Shown here: positions 1-12,767 of the stretch, one piece after another
Numbering within the stretch: the first letter of the stretch is position 1
Layout: each line of letters begins with the position of its first letter
Assembly: GCA_037447655.1 (NCBI GenBank)
Contig: JBBHKE010000319.1
Location: forward strand, 1 to 43,624
Direction: 5' to 3'
Source: Zygnema cylindricum
Taxonomy: Eukaryota; Streptophyta; Zygnematophyceae; Zygnematales; Zygnemataceae
DNA: 43,624 nucleotides
Translations under genes and position numbers: made by a program
Notes under the pieces: model-generated
The model's input: the letters and a program-made list of their open reading frames with translations, nothing else
Database searches by the model: none
Told to the model about the DNA's origin: nothing

Positions 1-771
1 TGAGCAAGAGTTGCCATCTCACTGTTAGTGTTGCCGCGAGAATCCACTTTCAAAGCGTGTCGCTCGCTGCGCGGTTGTTAGTCCTTGAGCGCTAGTTAAT
101 ACTACCAGTTACTATTATGTTCAATAATACTAATTGGAAGGAAGTGATATGGCGCCCTGTAGTCCCCTCCTTTAATTAGTGTGTCAACACTACGTAATGA
201 TTTTGGGGAAAAGAAATGGAGGGGCGTCATTGAACATACGGATGCTAGTGTAATCTCATGTTTTGTTTCAAAGTCACAAACTGATTCACTTTATTTACTT
301 GAATAAGTCTTAAAGTAGATCAATCTGTAAATTGTGGACCACCTCTATTTTTGCGGATAACTATGTAGTTGCAATTGTTTATGTTTAACCTACAAAAAAA
401 TCGGACACTTGAATGCTGAAAATAAAAAAAGAAATGAACACAAGTGTTGGACCTTAGAGGTCCGGTTCAACATTTTGAGTCTATAAAGTTCTGCTGCATG
501 GAAATGACGTGTGGCTGCCTTCATCCTTGTCAAGCCGTTAACAATCGGAGAAAACTCAAAGCATCCTCAGTCTGTATGTGTATAAAAAAGAAGAAACCCT
601 CAAAACCAACTTTGGACCCTCGACAACCTTTAAAAACTGGAATTAACTCGGAAAACTCTCTCTTGTATGTCTACCAGATGCTAATGCCCCGATAACGACG
701 GCCAACTACATGTGTACGAAGCTGTGCCGTATTCTGTTTTTTGACCTATTTGCGGGCCAAGGGCTGGAAGC
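1..771. other. Left-edge intergenic DNA, nothing recognised
   Basis: AT-rich sequence with short ORFs only. I see no coding similarity, tRNA or clear transposon end. An 83-residue ORF at 444-695 has no recognisable domain and I do not call it. Confidence 0.4.
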
Positions 772-1498
772 CATGGAAGACGGTGGGCTGGATGGGAACC
801 TTCCTGGAAACAGCGGGAGGTACACCATGGGAGATCGTAAAGGAAGCCATGACCACGACGGTTTGCTGCGATGGAAACAGGACGAGGAAGAAGACGAGGA
901 AGCCATGGCTGCGAGGGCTTTAGGAAGTGGAATTTTGGGAAGTGGGACTTTACAAAGTCCTGATGGTGTTCTGGTTTCCGGAAAGGCTGGAACTTCCCTT
1001 CAGCAAAAAGCGTATCCATCGGAAATGAAACGGTCGAAGAGCAAGGTAAGCAAATATTGTATGTGGGTTTGGGAGGGAACAGCGTATTATGACTGAGGGG
1101 AAAGGAGAGTGGTGATTTTCTTGGTTTGAATTGTTTTACAGATGGAATTGATTTTTTTGTTTTTTTGAGTGGTGGGACAGTCATCGTTGATCGGAAATGC
1201 AAAAGCACGATTGTTGGCTCATCGATATTCCCCTTCTGAAACATCCAATAAAGGTATGGGAAGAAGTAATTCCCATCCATCAGTAATTCGTTCGGAATCG
1301 AGAGAAGGAGAGAGGTTGATCCAAGATGGAGGCCTCAGCCATGACGTGAAGGGAAAAGAAAAGAAGCCCGAGGGGGTTGTGGGAGCGAATGGAAAAAAGG
1401 GAGAGAGTCATCTTTTGCAACTGCATTCAGATTCAGATGATGACGATCACGTGGTTCCCATTGATTCGCCCAGCCATCTTTTCCCCGGTTCTTCGTGA
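772..1498 (+). CDS. Possible two-exon hypothetical gene or gene 3' end
   Basis: I do not recognise the product. Two open stretches can be joined in frame: exon 772-1045, whose ATG lies in a strong GCCATGG context and which ends AAG|gtaagc, and exon 1181-1498, preceded by a T-rich tract and gggacag, ending TGA. The join gives about 196 residues, hydrophilic, with an acidic run (DEEEDEE) in exon 1 and a Ser/Asp-rich stretch (SDSDDDDH) near the C-terminus. No domain or membrane segment is visible. Upstream exons could lie outside the window. The good start context and in-phase GT-AG pair are the only support; chance ORFs remain likely. Confidence 0.3.
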
Positions 1499-3840
1499 AA
1501 GTGGAGGTTTTAGCACAACTTTGAATGACGCTTTGTCCGTACAGTAAGTATATTTTGCTCAGAAATCATAAAATTGATAGTGAATGTTTAATTAATTTGC
1601 CCCTGCGTATTTGTGCCGGCAAATTTTCGCCAGTAATGTGTCAGGGATAGATGGTGTAGGTATCTGTTAACAATCTCACTGTATCATATCCAGAATTTTT
1701 ATCCTTTTTATATGAAACGTTAGGATTTTTGTTTGAATATAGGGAATTTCCATCACTGGATATTCTTGTTTTTCTTATTTGTGCGAACCAAGGGGGCCTC
1801 TTGCTGCGGTGCAGGCGTCAGATTTCTGTTTCGATTTGCTTTGCAACGGTGTCGACCGTTTTGGAAAGTGACATTGTGAGGATTAGTTTGTACTTATTCC
1901 ACAGGTGGTAGATGAATGCTAGAATTTACAATACCGCTTAGGAAAGGTAGGAAAAACTGTTTGGTTGATGATGTTGCAATAATTATTATAATAATGCATA
2001 AAGCTGGTTTTATATCTTTTGTAAATAATGTAACACGGGGTTTGCTTTCGGATATTGCTGCGCACTTTTACATATTTCTGTTTGTGGACATGTATCCTTT
2101 CATAAGAAAAGTTGTCCTTTGATGGTTGTATCTGGAGAGCTCGAGGTAAACAGTCACTTTGACCTGTTCTACAGTTCATGGCGTATTTCCATGCCTCCTA
2201 CAGTTCTGCTTTTGGTTGATGTGAAGACGCCTGGGGATGGCTCTTTTGAAGAAGCCGACAGAAGATGGTCGACACAAGAATGGGATATGTGACTGTGAAA
2301 TAGAAGGGGTGTGACCGTGAAGTACACCATCACTGTACGGCAAAACAGGAGGACTCGACTGCTCGATAACTGCAGGAGGTCAACAAAAAAGTAGGATGTT
2401 TGATGGTCAAGTAGGAGGGATAATGCTCATCAAAGACGATATACAATCACTAAGAAGTAAAACATGAGTGATGTCACTGTACACATGACAACACACCTGT
2501 GCTACCACTCACAAATAGAAGGCAGAATCCCCTTAGTTTTTGTATGAGTACCTCATCATAGTTGTAGTGAAACATCCTCCGTATTCTCATAAATTGATGT
2601 GTTTCTGGCGCCTTTTTGGCGTGGTATTTCAGAAATGTTGTGCACCGACATGCAATGGAAGGCACTTGTGATGGTGGGAATGGTTTTGCACAGTCAAGGG
2701 AGAGACTCGGTTGCACTTTTGGTTGCAACAATGGGGCGTGATACGGAAATAATAAATATGGAGCATGGTTTTGGTGAGGTTACCTTGAATGGAAACTATT
2801 ATCGCTTTTTACATTTTTTTTGGATTGCCAGATTGGTTGTAGTCCTTGTTTACTTGGTTGCATCAGAAAAGAAGATGGAAGCAAAGGTATCAAATGAGCG
2901 AACCTCGGAGATTAGGGAACTTTTTTCTTGAGGAATCCGTCACGGATTGTCACGACAAAAGCCATTCTCACGGGCTGAAGCGCAGAGATCGCAGCGAAGC
3001 ATTTATCCTGCTTCGCTCAAAGGCGGGGAGGAGGAAACTGTCGAACCTGAATTAATGAGACCAGAAGAAGGGGCGGCAGGGGAGACAACAGGAAAGCGCG
3101 CGGCGCGGAAGGAGAAATGTCGAATCGCGCGGTTGCGGAAATCTTCGACTCTGCAAATTGAAAACGACGCGACGGCAACCGCTTTCCGCAGCAAACGGGT
3201 CCTTCCGTACTCAAAAAATTCAAACAGCGTCACGTCACGATACGGAGTGTTTAACCGTACAAATGAACGGCTGTAATGCACACTGGTACACAGTTCGGTC
3301 CTAGTAAATACAGTACAGTGTGTTAACCGTAAAGAGTACACAGTGGTGTGGACGGCATAAAAGTACAGTAAAAGTACAGTACAGTACAGTATAGTAGATT
3401 TGTAGCCATCGAATGCCGCGTCCACTCTACTTCCGGCGCAGCGCCCACTGGGGGGCGAAGCGCCCACCGCCGACATTTCTGCGCGGTTCAAAATCGAAGT
3501 ACAGAAAGCGCGAAGTAGCCTTCTTTTACACGTGACTTTCGTACATATAATTGTACGGCATATCTCCACGGTGCATCCGTACTTAACCGACTTTTTGATG
3601 CGATTAGAGAACAGCCACTCTAAAGGCGAGCTTGTTCCTCGAATTTTGTCGTTTTGTTTCTGTTTAAAGTCAGCGCGGTCGGTGCGCGTCTTCGAGAAAC
3701 CCGCAACTCGCGAAGGCGGCGGCGCAAGACGTCAACAGATCTTCGCGTCGCGACAAAAAGATCAAAACAATTTTTTTATGCATAGAAAACTGCCGTACTC
3801 ACGAAGGTTTCCCCTCGCCAATAAGTAGCCACGCAGAATC
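1499..3840. other. Intergenic DNA upstream of NF-YB
   Basis: No gene or transposon end recognised. The sequence is AT-rich to about 2.9 kb, then GC- and CpG-richer. From about 3.2 kb GTAC motifs are frequent. The ORFs here (such as 3003-3569 minus) lack any recognisable domain. Confidence 0.4.
3361..3395 (+). repeat. Short TACAG tandem repeat
   Basis: A simple repeat of TACAG/AGTAC units lies about 1 kb upstream of the NF-YB start. A similar TACAGTACAG stretch lies at about 35,945 in the HAD/PPR intergenic region. The GTAC cores resemble the SBP-domain recognition core, but no function can be claimed. Confidence 0.6.
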
Positions 3841-4350
3841 AGTATTTTACACATATTCCGTACATTCTGTGCGAGCAAGATTTGCGGAGCCGACCGACTT
3901 CCCCGAGTGGCTCGCTTCGCCTCGCCTCGCGTCGCTGCCTTCCGGAATGGGCATTCTGCGAACCATGGTGCCCTCGCGCGCGCGCTGACCGCCAATCAAG
4001 AACCAGGACGAGACGACTCTCCCGCCTCCAAGTCGCCGTCCAACCAACCCTTTCGCGCCACACGTGTGTCGGAAATACGACAAAAACACAAATTCAAACC
4101 TCCAGTGAGCCCTTCCTCCACCCTCTTGTTGTTGTCTTTCTTTCTTTCCTTTCCCCTCTCTCCTTTCTCTTTCCACCACGTGCTCCACCGCGATTCCCGC
4201 CGGATTTCTCGCCGCATCTGTTGTCCCGGTTCCCGCCCTACCTCTGCCTCACCTTCTCATCCCTCTCTCTCCCTCCTTTCGTCACCGTTTCCAAGCCGCG
4301 AATTCGGGCGCTTCTCCTCCTCTTCCGCCGCTCAACTGGGCGGCTGCCAG
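3840..4350 (+). promoter_or_regulatory. Putative NF-YB promoter and 5' leader
   Basis: CpG-rich sequence (3,880-4,060) is followed by a pyrimidine-rich leader (about 4,100-4,310, TTTCTTTCC and CTCTCTCCC runs) up to the NF-YB ATG at 4351. Such pyrimidine-rich leaders are common before plant start codons. I see no convincing TATA box. The frame of NF-YB stays open upstream to an ATG at 3907, but that extension is low-complexity Ser/Pro/Arg and is more likely leader. Confidence 0.4.
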
Positions 4351-7099
<2,749 letters not shown>

Positions 7100-8150
7100 A
7101 GAATGTAAAAGCTGTACTTTAATGGGTTTCAAGTCTTTTCAAGCTTTTTTCAAGTTGTTTTATGTTTTTTCAAGTTGTTTCAAGGTTTTTCACGTGTCAA
7201 AGTTTTTACACGCGTTTTCAGGTTCTTGTGTAGCTCTTTTTAATGTTTTTCGAGTTTGTTTTAAAGTTTCTTGTGATATTCTAAGTCGTAGGAAATGTTT
7301 TTGGATTTATACTTTTCAGCCAATCGCGTGTATTTTTAAGAGTTTGGGAAGAGAAAACTAGAGCCTGATTTGAAATTTTGATAGTAAGGAAGGCGGCATT
7401 TTGAGAGCAGTGGGAGAAAGTGGTAAATTTAGTGAGAGTGTCGGAGGAACTTTGATTTTTTTTTTTTTTTTCTCTTTTTCTCTTTTTAACGCACCCCTTT
7501 GTTTGTTTGTATATGAGAGGTTATTCAGATGTTCATTTGAGGCTAGTGGGTTTTTAAAAAATTGAAAACTTTGTAACCCCTTTTATCGTTGAAAATAGTT
7601 TTTAAATTGAAACTCTCCGCTGTTCATTCCTTACACTTTTGCGAAGACGAAGAGGGGGTAACGCAGAGAGAAGGAGAGAGGAGGAAAAAATTGTATAGGA
7701 ATGATTAAAAATACATTATATTTCTTGTGTGAGTGTGCGTATGAAAGTGTTTTATCCTAAAAGAGGTTTAGAATTTTATTACACCTGAAAGCATATTCTC
7801 GGGTGATGCCATGTTGTCTTGGGTAAAAAAAAAAATGTCTTTTGTAGTGAGAGCATATGATTTTTCCTGTTTTTATCAAATGCTGAAAACCAAATTTGTT
7901 TTGGTGTTCCTATTGATGTTGGTGAAAAATCTAGTGCTAAAACATTCAGAAATTTTGGATGAGATTGGATTTCAGAAATCCGCTGGAAAAATTGTTCAGG
8001 TTTTGTTTGTTTTTCTTGAGGGTATCCTGTTTTATTGACATCGTTTAAAATATTCCACCATGGAAAACTATGCGAGGGCAGCAGGGAGGGGTAATTTAGC
8101 CGGAACAGAGGGAAAAAGACGAGATTAACCAAAGGAATAGTATCCAATTA
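7100..8150. other. NF-YB 3' flank
   Basis: T-rich sequence with imperfect TTTCAAG repeats at about 7,120-7,260. This is probably 3' UTR followed by intergenic DNA. No second gene is recognised; ORFs at 7779-8147 (minus) and 7811-8038 (plus) have no domain. Confidence 0.4.
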
Positions 8151-8154
8151 GGTA

Positions 8155-8652
8155 CACCGCGCATCGTAATTAGAGTAATGAAAAAATTAGAGTAAAAAAA
8201 GAAAAAAAAATAATTAGAGTAATTTACTCTAATTTATGTGATAGAGCTGTTTCAAAAAGGAATTTACTCTAATTTATGCGGTGTACTCTAATTTGGCAAG
8301 TTAATATCCTCTACTGTAAATAAGGTATTCGTACAAAATCTGACAAAACGTACAGTTTATCGTCACTATGACGTTCGCACTACGCGTTTTGTTAAAACGC
8401 AGTTACATGATAATGGCCTGTATTAAATCATTATTTGTACTTTTTTACTTATAAAAGTACAATTTTGCACGGTCGGACGTCGTCCGTACTCCACACTATT
8501 AAAACGAACATATGTTAGAATTAAAAACACTAATTAAACCTTACCTAAATTAGAATAATGAAAAAATTAGAATCGATTACTCTATTTGATGTGATAGAGT
8601 CAAAATTTCGAGCGACCGAATTAGAGTAATTAGAGTAATACGATTCGCGGTG
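8155..8652. mobile_element. MITE copy 2
   Basis: The left end CACCGCGCATCGTAATTAG and right end ATACGATTCGCGGTG are inverted repeats, flanked by TA on both sides (8153-8154 and 8653-8654). The interior holds several copies of TTAGAGTAA in both orientations. A further CGGTGT end at about 8,280 suggests a nested or duplicated half element. No ORF. Confidence 0.7.
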
Positions 8653-8659
8653 TAGTACT

Positions 8660-8944
8660 AAATCTCTGCAGTGAGCACGAATGGTTGGAGCCACGGCGAT
8701 GGAGGCAAGAGCTAAGCCCCGTGATATCGTCTGCTGTTACAGCCGTTAACTCTTCCATCGGCAACCTCTCTTTCCAGACAATGGCGCTTTGGTTTTTCTT
8801 TCTTTTGAGGATGATGGCGCACTCGTGAGGGAAGCCGCCCCCCCGGTTTGGCGTGGCAGCGAGACCCGGTGCGACCGCCTCCGAGGATCGCAAACGTGCC
8901 AAGTCTCGAGAATTCCATTAGCGCTTCTTTCGCTTTACTGAAAT
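8660..8944. other. Intergenic, nothing recognised
   Basis: Unique-looking sequence between MITE 2 and the retroelement fragments; no supported gene. Confidence 0.4.
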
Positions 8945-9135
8945 TTGACTCAAATAGTTTTGTTTTGGTGCGCACGCTTGATGTTTTTTCTGTATATGTC
9001 TTCTGCTGTTAGTTTCTGTCATCATCTTTTCCCTTGTAGATGCTTCCGCCTGCATTCAGTTTTTCAGTTTCACCTTTACCTTTCATTTTTTGTTCCCATG
9101 TACTCAACTGGTTTACCGTTGTGCTTTCACACTAA
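8945..9135 (+). mobile_element. 3'-end fragment of the retroelement at 9160-11490
   Basis: This stretch resembles the 3' untranslated ends at 11,340-11,490 and (reverse complement) 29,560-29,740. The shared part includes TTTTTGTTCCCATG, ACTCAA and TGGTTTACC. It is a truncated copy lying directly before the longer copy. Confidence 0.5.
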
Positions 9136-9159
9136 AAATCTTGTTCACTTGTTTACCTA

Positions 9160-11400
9160 ACATTCCCTGGGGGATTTGATATGTTTTTTCGAATGTGTTC
9201 CCTTATTGCTGGTGGCACTATCCCCTCACGGATTTGTGGTCTTCTCACGACTTCCCGCCTTGTGGCTGTCACCAAACCAAATGGGGGGATCGACCCTATT
9301 TCAGTGGGAGAGGTGTTATACCGATTGGTGGCCAATGCCATTTGCATCCAGCTCCAACTCACCATCCATGATTCTGATTATTTTTCTCCTTACCAGGTTC
9401 AAGTGGCAACTCGTGGGGCTGTGAGGCTGTGGTCCATGGGATTCGTGCTATATTACATGTCCATCCGGATTGGTTAGTCCTTTAGGTCGATGTTTGTAAT
9501 GCATTCAATATGGTGGATCGGAATGTCATTTTTTCATAGCTTATGGCTGCACCTTCTCCGATTGTCCAGATATTTTCTTTTATAGGGCCTGTTATTCTTT
9601 GAGCAACAACCTTTCCTTTTCCGCTGATGGTGATTTGGTCCAGCTTTCCCCGACGATTTAGCCCTCCACGCTTCCGCGACTGTTTTTCCTTCTTGCCTCT
9701 TACCTTCAGTTGTGAACGATGCACACATCATTGGCCATTTAGACCAAGTCATACTTGGCTATAACTTTTCAAGGATCGCTTGGTCGAACTCAGCTTTTTG
9801 GTCGAGCCCTCAAAGTGTGTTGTTTGGTCCCCTCCTGCCATTCTACTTTCCTTTACCCTCCCTTGTGGTTTCCAAACTCCTCCTCCATCCGAGGGCGTTC
9901 GTGTGTTCAGGTGCCTGCTTGGTTTCTGTCCTTTTTGTGACCCATTTTCTTGATTTTGTTCTTTAGAGAGATTTATCCCACGTGGACGACTTTCCCAACC
10001 TTTTTGACCCACAAGTGGCTTTTGCTCTTTTCATACGGTGTTTCCCCCATCACCCCTCCTACCTTACCCGCACTTCCCCTCCCACCTCTGTGTTTGTCCC
10101 CTTCCTTTTGATTACGAGTCTCGGCCTACAACTCGCCTTCAGGCTTTTTTCCTTGTCTCTGATGGTGGTTTTGGTTTACTATCGACGGCACGTGTTGCTC
10201 CGGTTGCCAGTTTGGGAAGTTGGTGCCATGTCGCCTCCACTTTTTTCTCTCAATTTTTGGTTGGGGACACTCCTGTACTTGGTATCATTGTCCCTCGTGT
10301 TTCGGATGGTGCTCGCCTTTCAACGCTCCACTTTGGATGCGTCATCTTCTCCTCCTCTACCGATTCTTTCTACTCTTTTACAACATAAGTTGCGTATGTC
10401 GAAGAAGCCAATTCTGATCCAGTTGTCGCCGCCATTAATACCGAGCTTCTCGATCGGCTTCCATCTAAATCTTCGCGTCCACGCTTTCTCCCTAGTGGTC
10501 GACCTGATTTAAGAGCTTGGTTATTGGCTGCACCTATTTTCTCCACCCTACGTTTCACGCCCGCTCAGTTCACGACGGCCCTCTCATCCACCTTTGCTTG
10601 GCTCTCTTGTTTGCTCTTGCGATCGTGTTCTTGAGTCCGGCACCATCCATTTGCTTTGTTTTTTTGTACGGCGGCGAGTCGATCAAGACGCACCACATTA
10701 TTCGTGACACCATCGCAATTATCGCTTCTGAGGTTTCTGTTCGTCGAGAGGTTTCCCATATTCTTCCTCTACGTCGGATTGGTATTGTATTGCTTGATGG
10801 TGCACGTCGGGTTTTCGCGAACCCTACCTTAGATATAATCGTCAATCAAGCTGCTCGGCATGTTAGCGTGGTCGCCCGTGACGAGGTTAGGAAGGAGCGT
10901 CATTATGCCCGCCGCGATGCTATGGACGGCTTTATTCCGATGGCAATCGAGATATTTGGGTGTTTTGGTTGTGGCTTTGGGCGAGTTTCTCCGTGCTTGT
11001 AATCAACGTTCGTTCGAGCGTCGGGGACCTGGAAGCCCACTTGCTTCCGTCCTTACTTCTTTCTATCGTCAATGTTTATCTGTGGCTTTACAACGAGAGC
11101 AAGCTTCTATCCTTGTTTGAAAGTCTATTGCCGATATGGATCATCGGCGTGTTTCGGAACTCTCGCCCCATGCTCTTACAAGGTTGTTTTTTATATATTT
11201 TTGTTTATGTTGGGGTTTACTTGGGCCAATTTTTTTGGTCTTTTTTTTAGGTTTGTTGCTTTTGTGTGTCTTTGTTTTACTTGTTCTTTTCTTCGTGTGT
11301 TCGTTGATTTTGCCTTGCTTATCGTTTTTGTTTGTTTCGTCCACGTTTAGTATTTCAGTTTTAGCATTGCTGCTTTTTTTTGTTCCTATAAAGTCTCACA
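9160..11400 (+). pseudogene. Decayed retroelement: reverse transcriptase plus C-terminal domain
   Basis: Broken pieces in several frames follow the order of a retroelement polymerase. At about 9,190-9,420 are a PNGGIDPISVGEVLYRLV-like segment and then QVQVATRGA. At about 9,415-9,535, after a frameshift, come GCEAVVHGIRAIL, HPDWLVL and DVCNAFNMVDR (the RT A motif). At about 9,712-9,770 is NDAHIIGHLDQV, a remnant of the YxDD box region. At about 10,110-10,270 is SDGGFGLLSTARVAPVASL. At about 10,680-11,150 are SIKTHHIIRDT, REVSHILPL, NPTLDII, KERHYARRDAM and FIPMAIEIFG, in an arrangement like a PD-(D/E)XK-type nuclease. Frameshifts and stops are many. The call as a non-LTR-like RT element is inference from these motifs. 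Confidence 0.55.
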
Positions 11401-11402
11401 GG

Positions 11403-11490
11403 ATGAATTAAAAAACACGATGGTAAACTATGTGAAACCATTTTTTGTTCCCATGGACTCAAATGGTTTACCATCTCGCTTTTTAATAAA
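11403..11490. repeat. Inverted repeat at the retroelement 3' end
   Basis: TTAAAAAACACGATGGTAAA (about 11,408) is mirrored by TTTACCATCTCGCTTTTTAA (about 11,470-11,489), with a short spacer. Each arm matches the 3' terminus of the same retroelement family, in opposite orientations. Confidence 0.7.
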
Positions 11491-11713
11491 GTCGCTATAT
11501 ATTATCAGTGTATAAAAACCTGTCAAGTTTGCGATGGGCATGGGTTTCCTCTTCAATAGTGGAGGCATTACGTTGGTCTTTAGAAGGAACCCGCAAACGA
11601 AAGTGTTGACCCTGAACTAATACAAGTGATCCAATCAAGTTTTGCGTTGAAAAAATATAAAGAGTACGCCCAAAGCCCCTCTAATGAACAACAACTACAC
11701 AACGTTACACAAC

Positions 11714-12750
11714 TGCAATTCTGTGTCCTCCATTGGACTACGGAATTTAGGAAGCCTCTAGATAGCTTTTAACTAACCCACTTCAAGCCACAACAACTGC
11801 TGCCCAAGAGGGCAATCTGACAAACTGACTGCAACCCTATGCAACCTGAACTCCCCTTAGTCCGTAGCAAAAAGAATCACTGAAAACAACCAATCAACTG
11901 ATAAGTTATGGGGTGGCAAAGATGCCTATTTTATACAAACCCTCAAAGGGAGAGGTGACTCTATTTCCAAAAACACTATGTCACGATTCTCTCTAATAAC
12001 TCCTATCTACTGAAGTACGGACCAATCATATTACTCTACCGTACCAAAAAGTACTACTGCCTGTGTACCTTTTGTACGACCAATGTATGACAAGGCTATT
12101 CGTGGACGCGTGCCCTCTTTTTACTCTTCCGTACGTTTATCGGAATTCCCGCGACCAAATGTGATCTCTCCACGTAGCGCCAGGTCATGCCATGTCACAA
12201 AAATCCAAAGTGACCACTCCGGGATCTCGGTGATGATGTTCGTCGTTGGATAAGAACCAAAATGAAATCTCAGCCGTTATAAATACTTGCGCGATATTTG
12301 TTTCGTTGTCGAAACAAAATGCGCGATATCTGTTTCGAAACCGTACCGTACTCCGTACTTTACAAAAACTGTATCCATGCATGTCGCATATAGTTTCAGT
12401 TAAATGAATTAGTTCACTCCTAAATAAATAAATATCTATCAAACCTTATAGCATTTAGCATTGGTCTTAGACTAATAGGATAAAGCTGACCGCTACCGGC
12501 CAACTTGACGGACGCCGGGTACCAAGATCAAATCTTGGGTTCGTCAAGTATCTTTTTAGTAACCTACTAAAAACAAATGTCTGTTGAACTAAGGCAGCCA
12601 TGGTTCAACCACTCTCTCTATCCTTCAATGACTACAACAAATGTGGTGGCTAGAGAGAGGAGGTGGAGGCAGGCATCCGCCCTTTTCTTTTCCTTTTTAT
12701 ACTGATATATTTAGACCTAGAAAATAATTATAAATCTAGTAATTTCAACA
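11714..12750 (-). repeat. LTR-A, 3' LTR of element A
   Basis: 1,037 bp; on + it begins TGCAATTCTG and ends TTTCAACA, so in sense it is TGTTGAAA...GAATTGCA. It follows the polypurine tract. Reverse-complement TATAAAAT at about 11,928-11,935 marks the probable promoter. A GTAC palindrome lies at 12,040-12,078 and the antisense tRNA-like module at 12,468-12,557. Confidence 0.92.
12468..12557 (+). promoter_or_regulatory. Antisense tRNA-like module in LTR-A (left)
   Basis: Read on +, opposite to the element: A-box-like TAGACTAATAGG (12,468-12,479), outer stem TTGACGGAC (12,505-12,513) with GTTCGTCAA (12,539-12,547), T-arm-like hairpin CCAAG-ATCAAAT-CTTGG (12,522-12,538) containing a GWTCRANNC B-box core, and TTTTT (12,553-12,557). 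A complete cloverleaf cannot be drawn. Confidence 0.55.
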
Positions 12751-12767
12751 CTCCCCTTATTTTCTAG
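12751..12767 (-). other. Polypurine tract of element A
   Basis: In sense, CTAGAAAATAAGGGGAG lies immediately before the 3' LTR (TGTTGAAA). The same tract precedes the 3' LTRs of B and C. Confidence 0.85.

Noticed and set aside
3003-3569. 188-residue minus ORF upstream of NF-YB
   Set aside because: No domain, unusual composition over GTAC-repeat sequence, no splice or start support.
12468-12557. A genuine full tRNA gene
   Set aside because: The 5' acceptor strand lies next to the T-arm-like hairpin, so no cloverleaf of normal geometry can be drawn; only tRNA-like parts are present.
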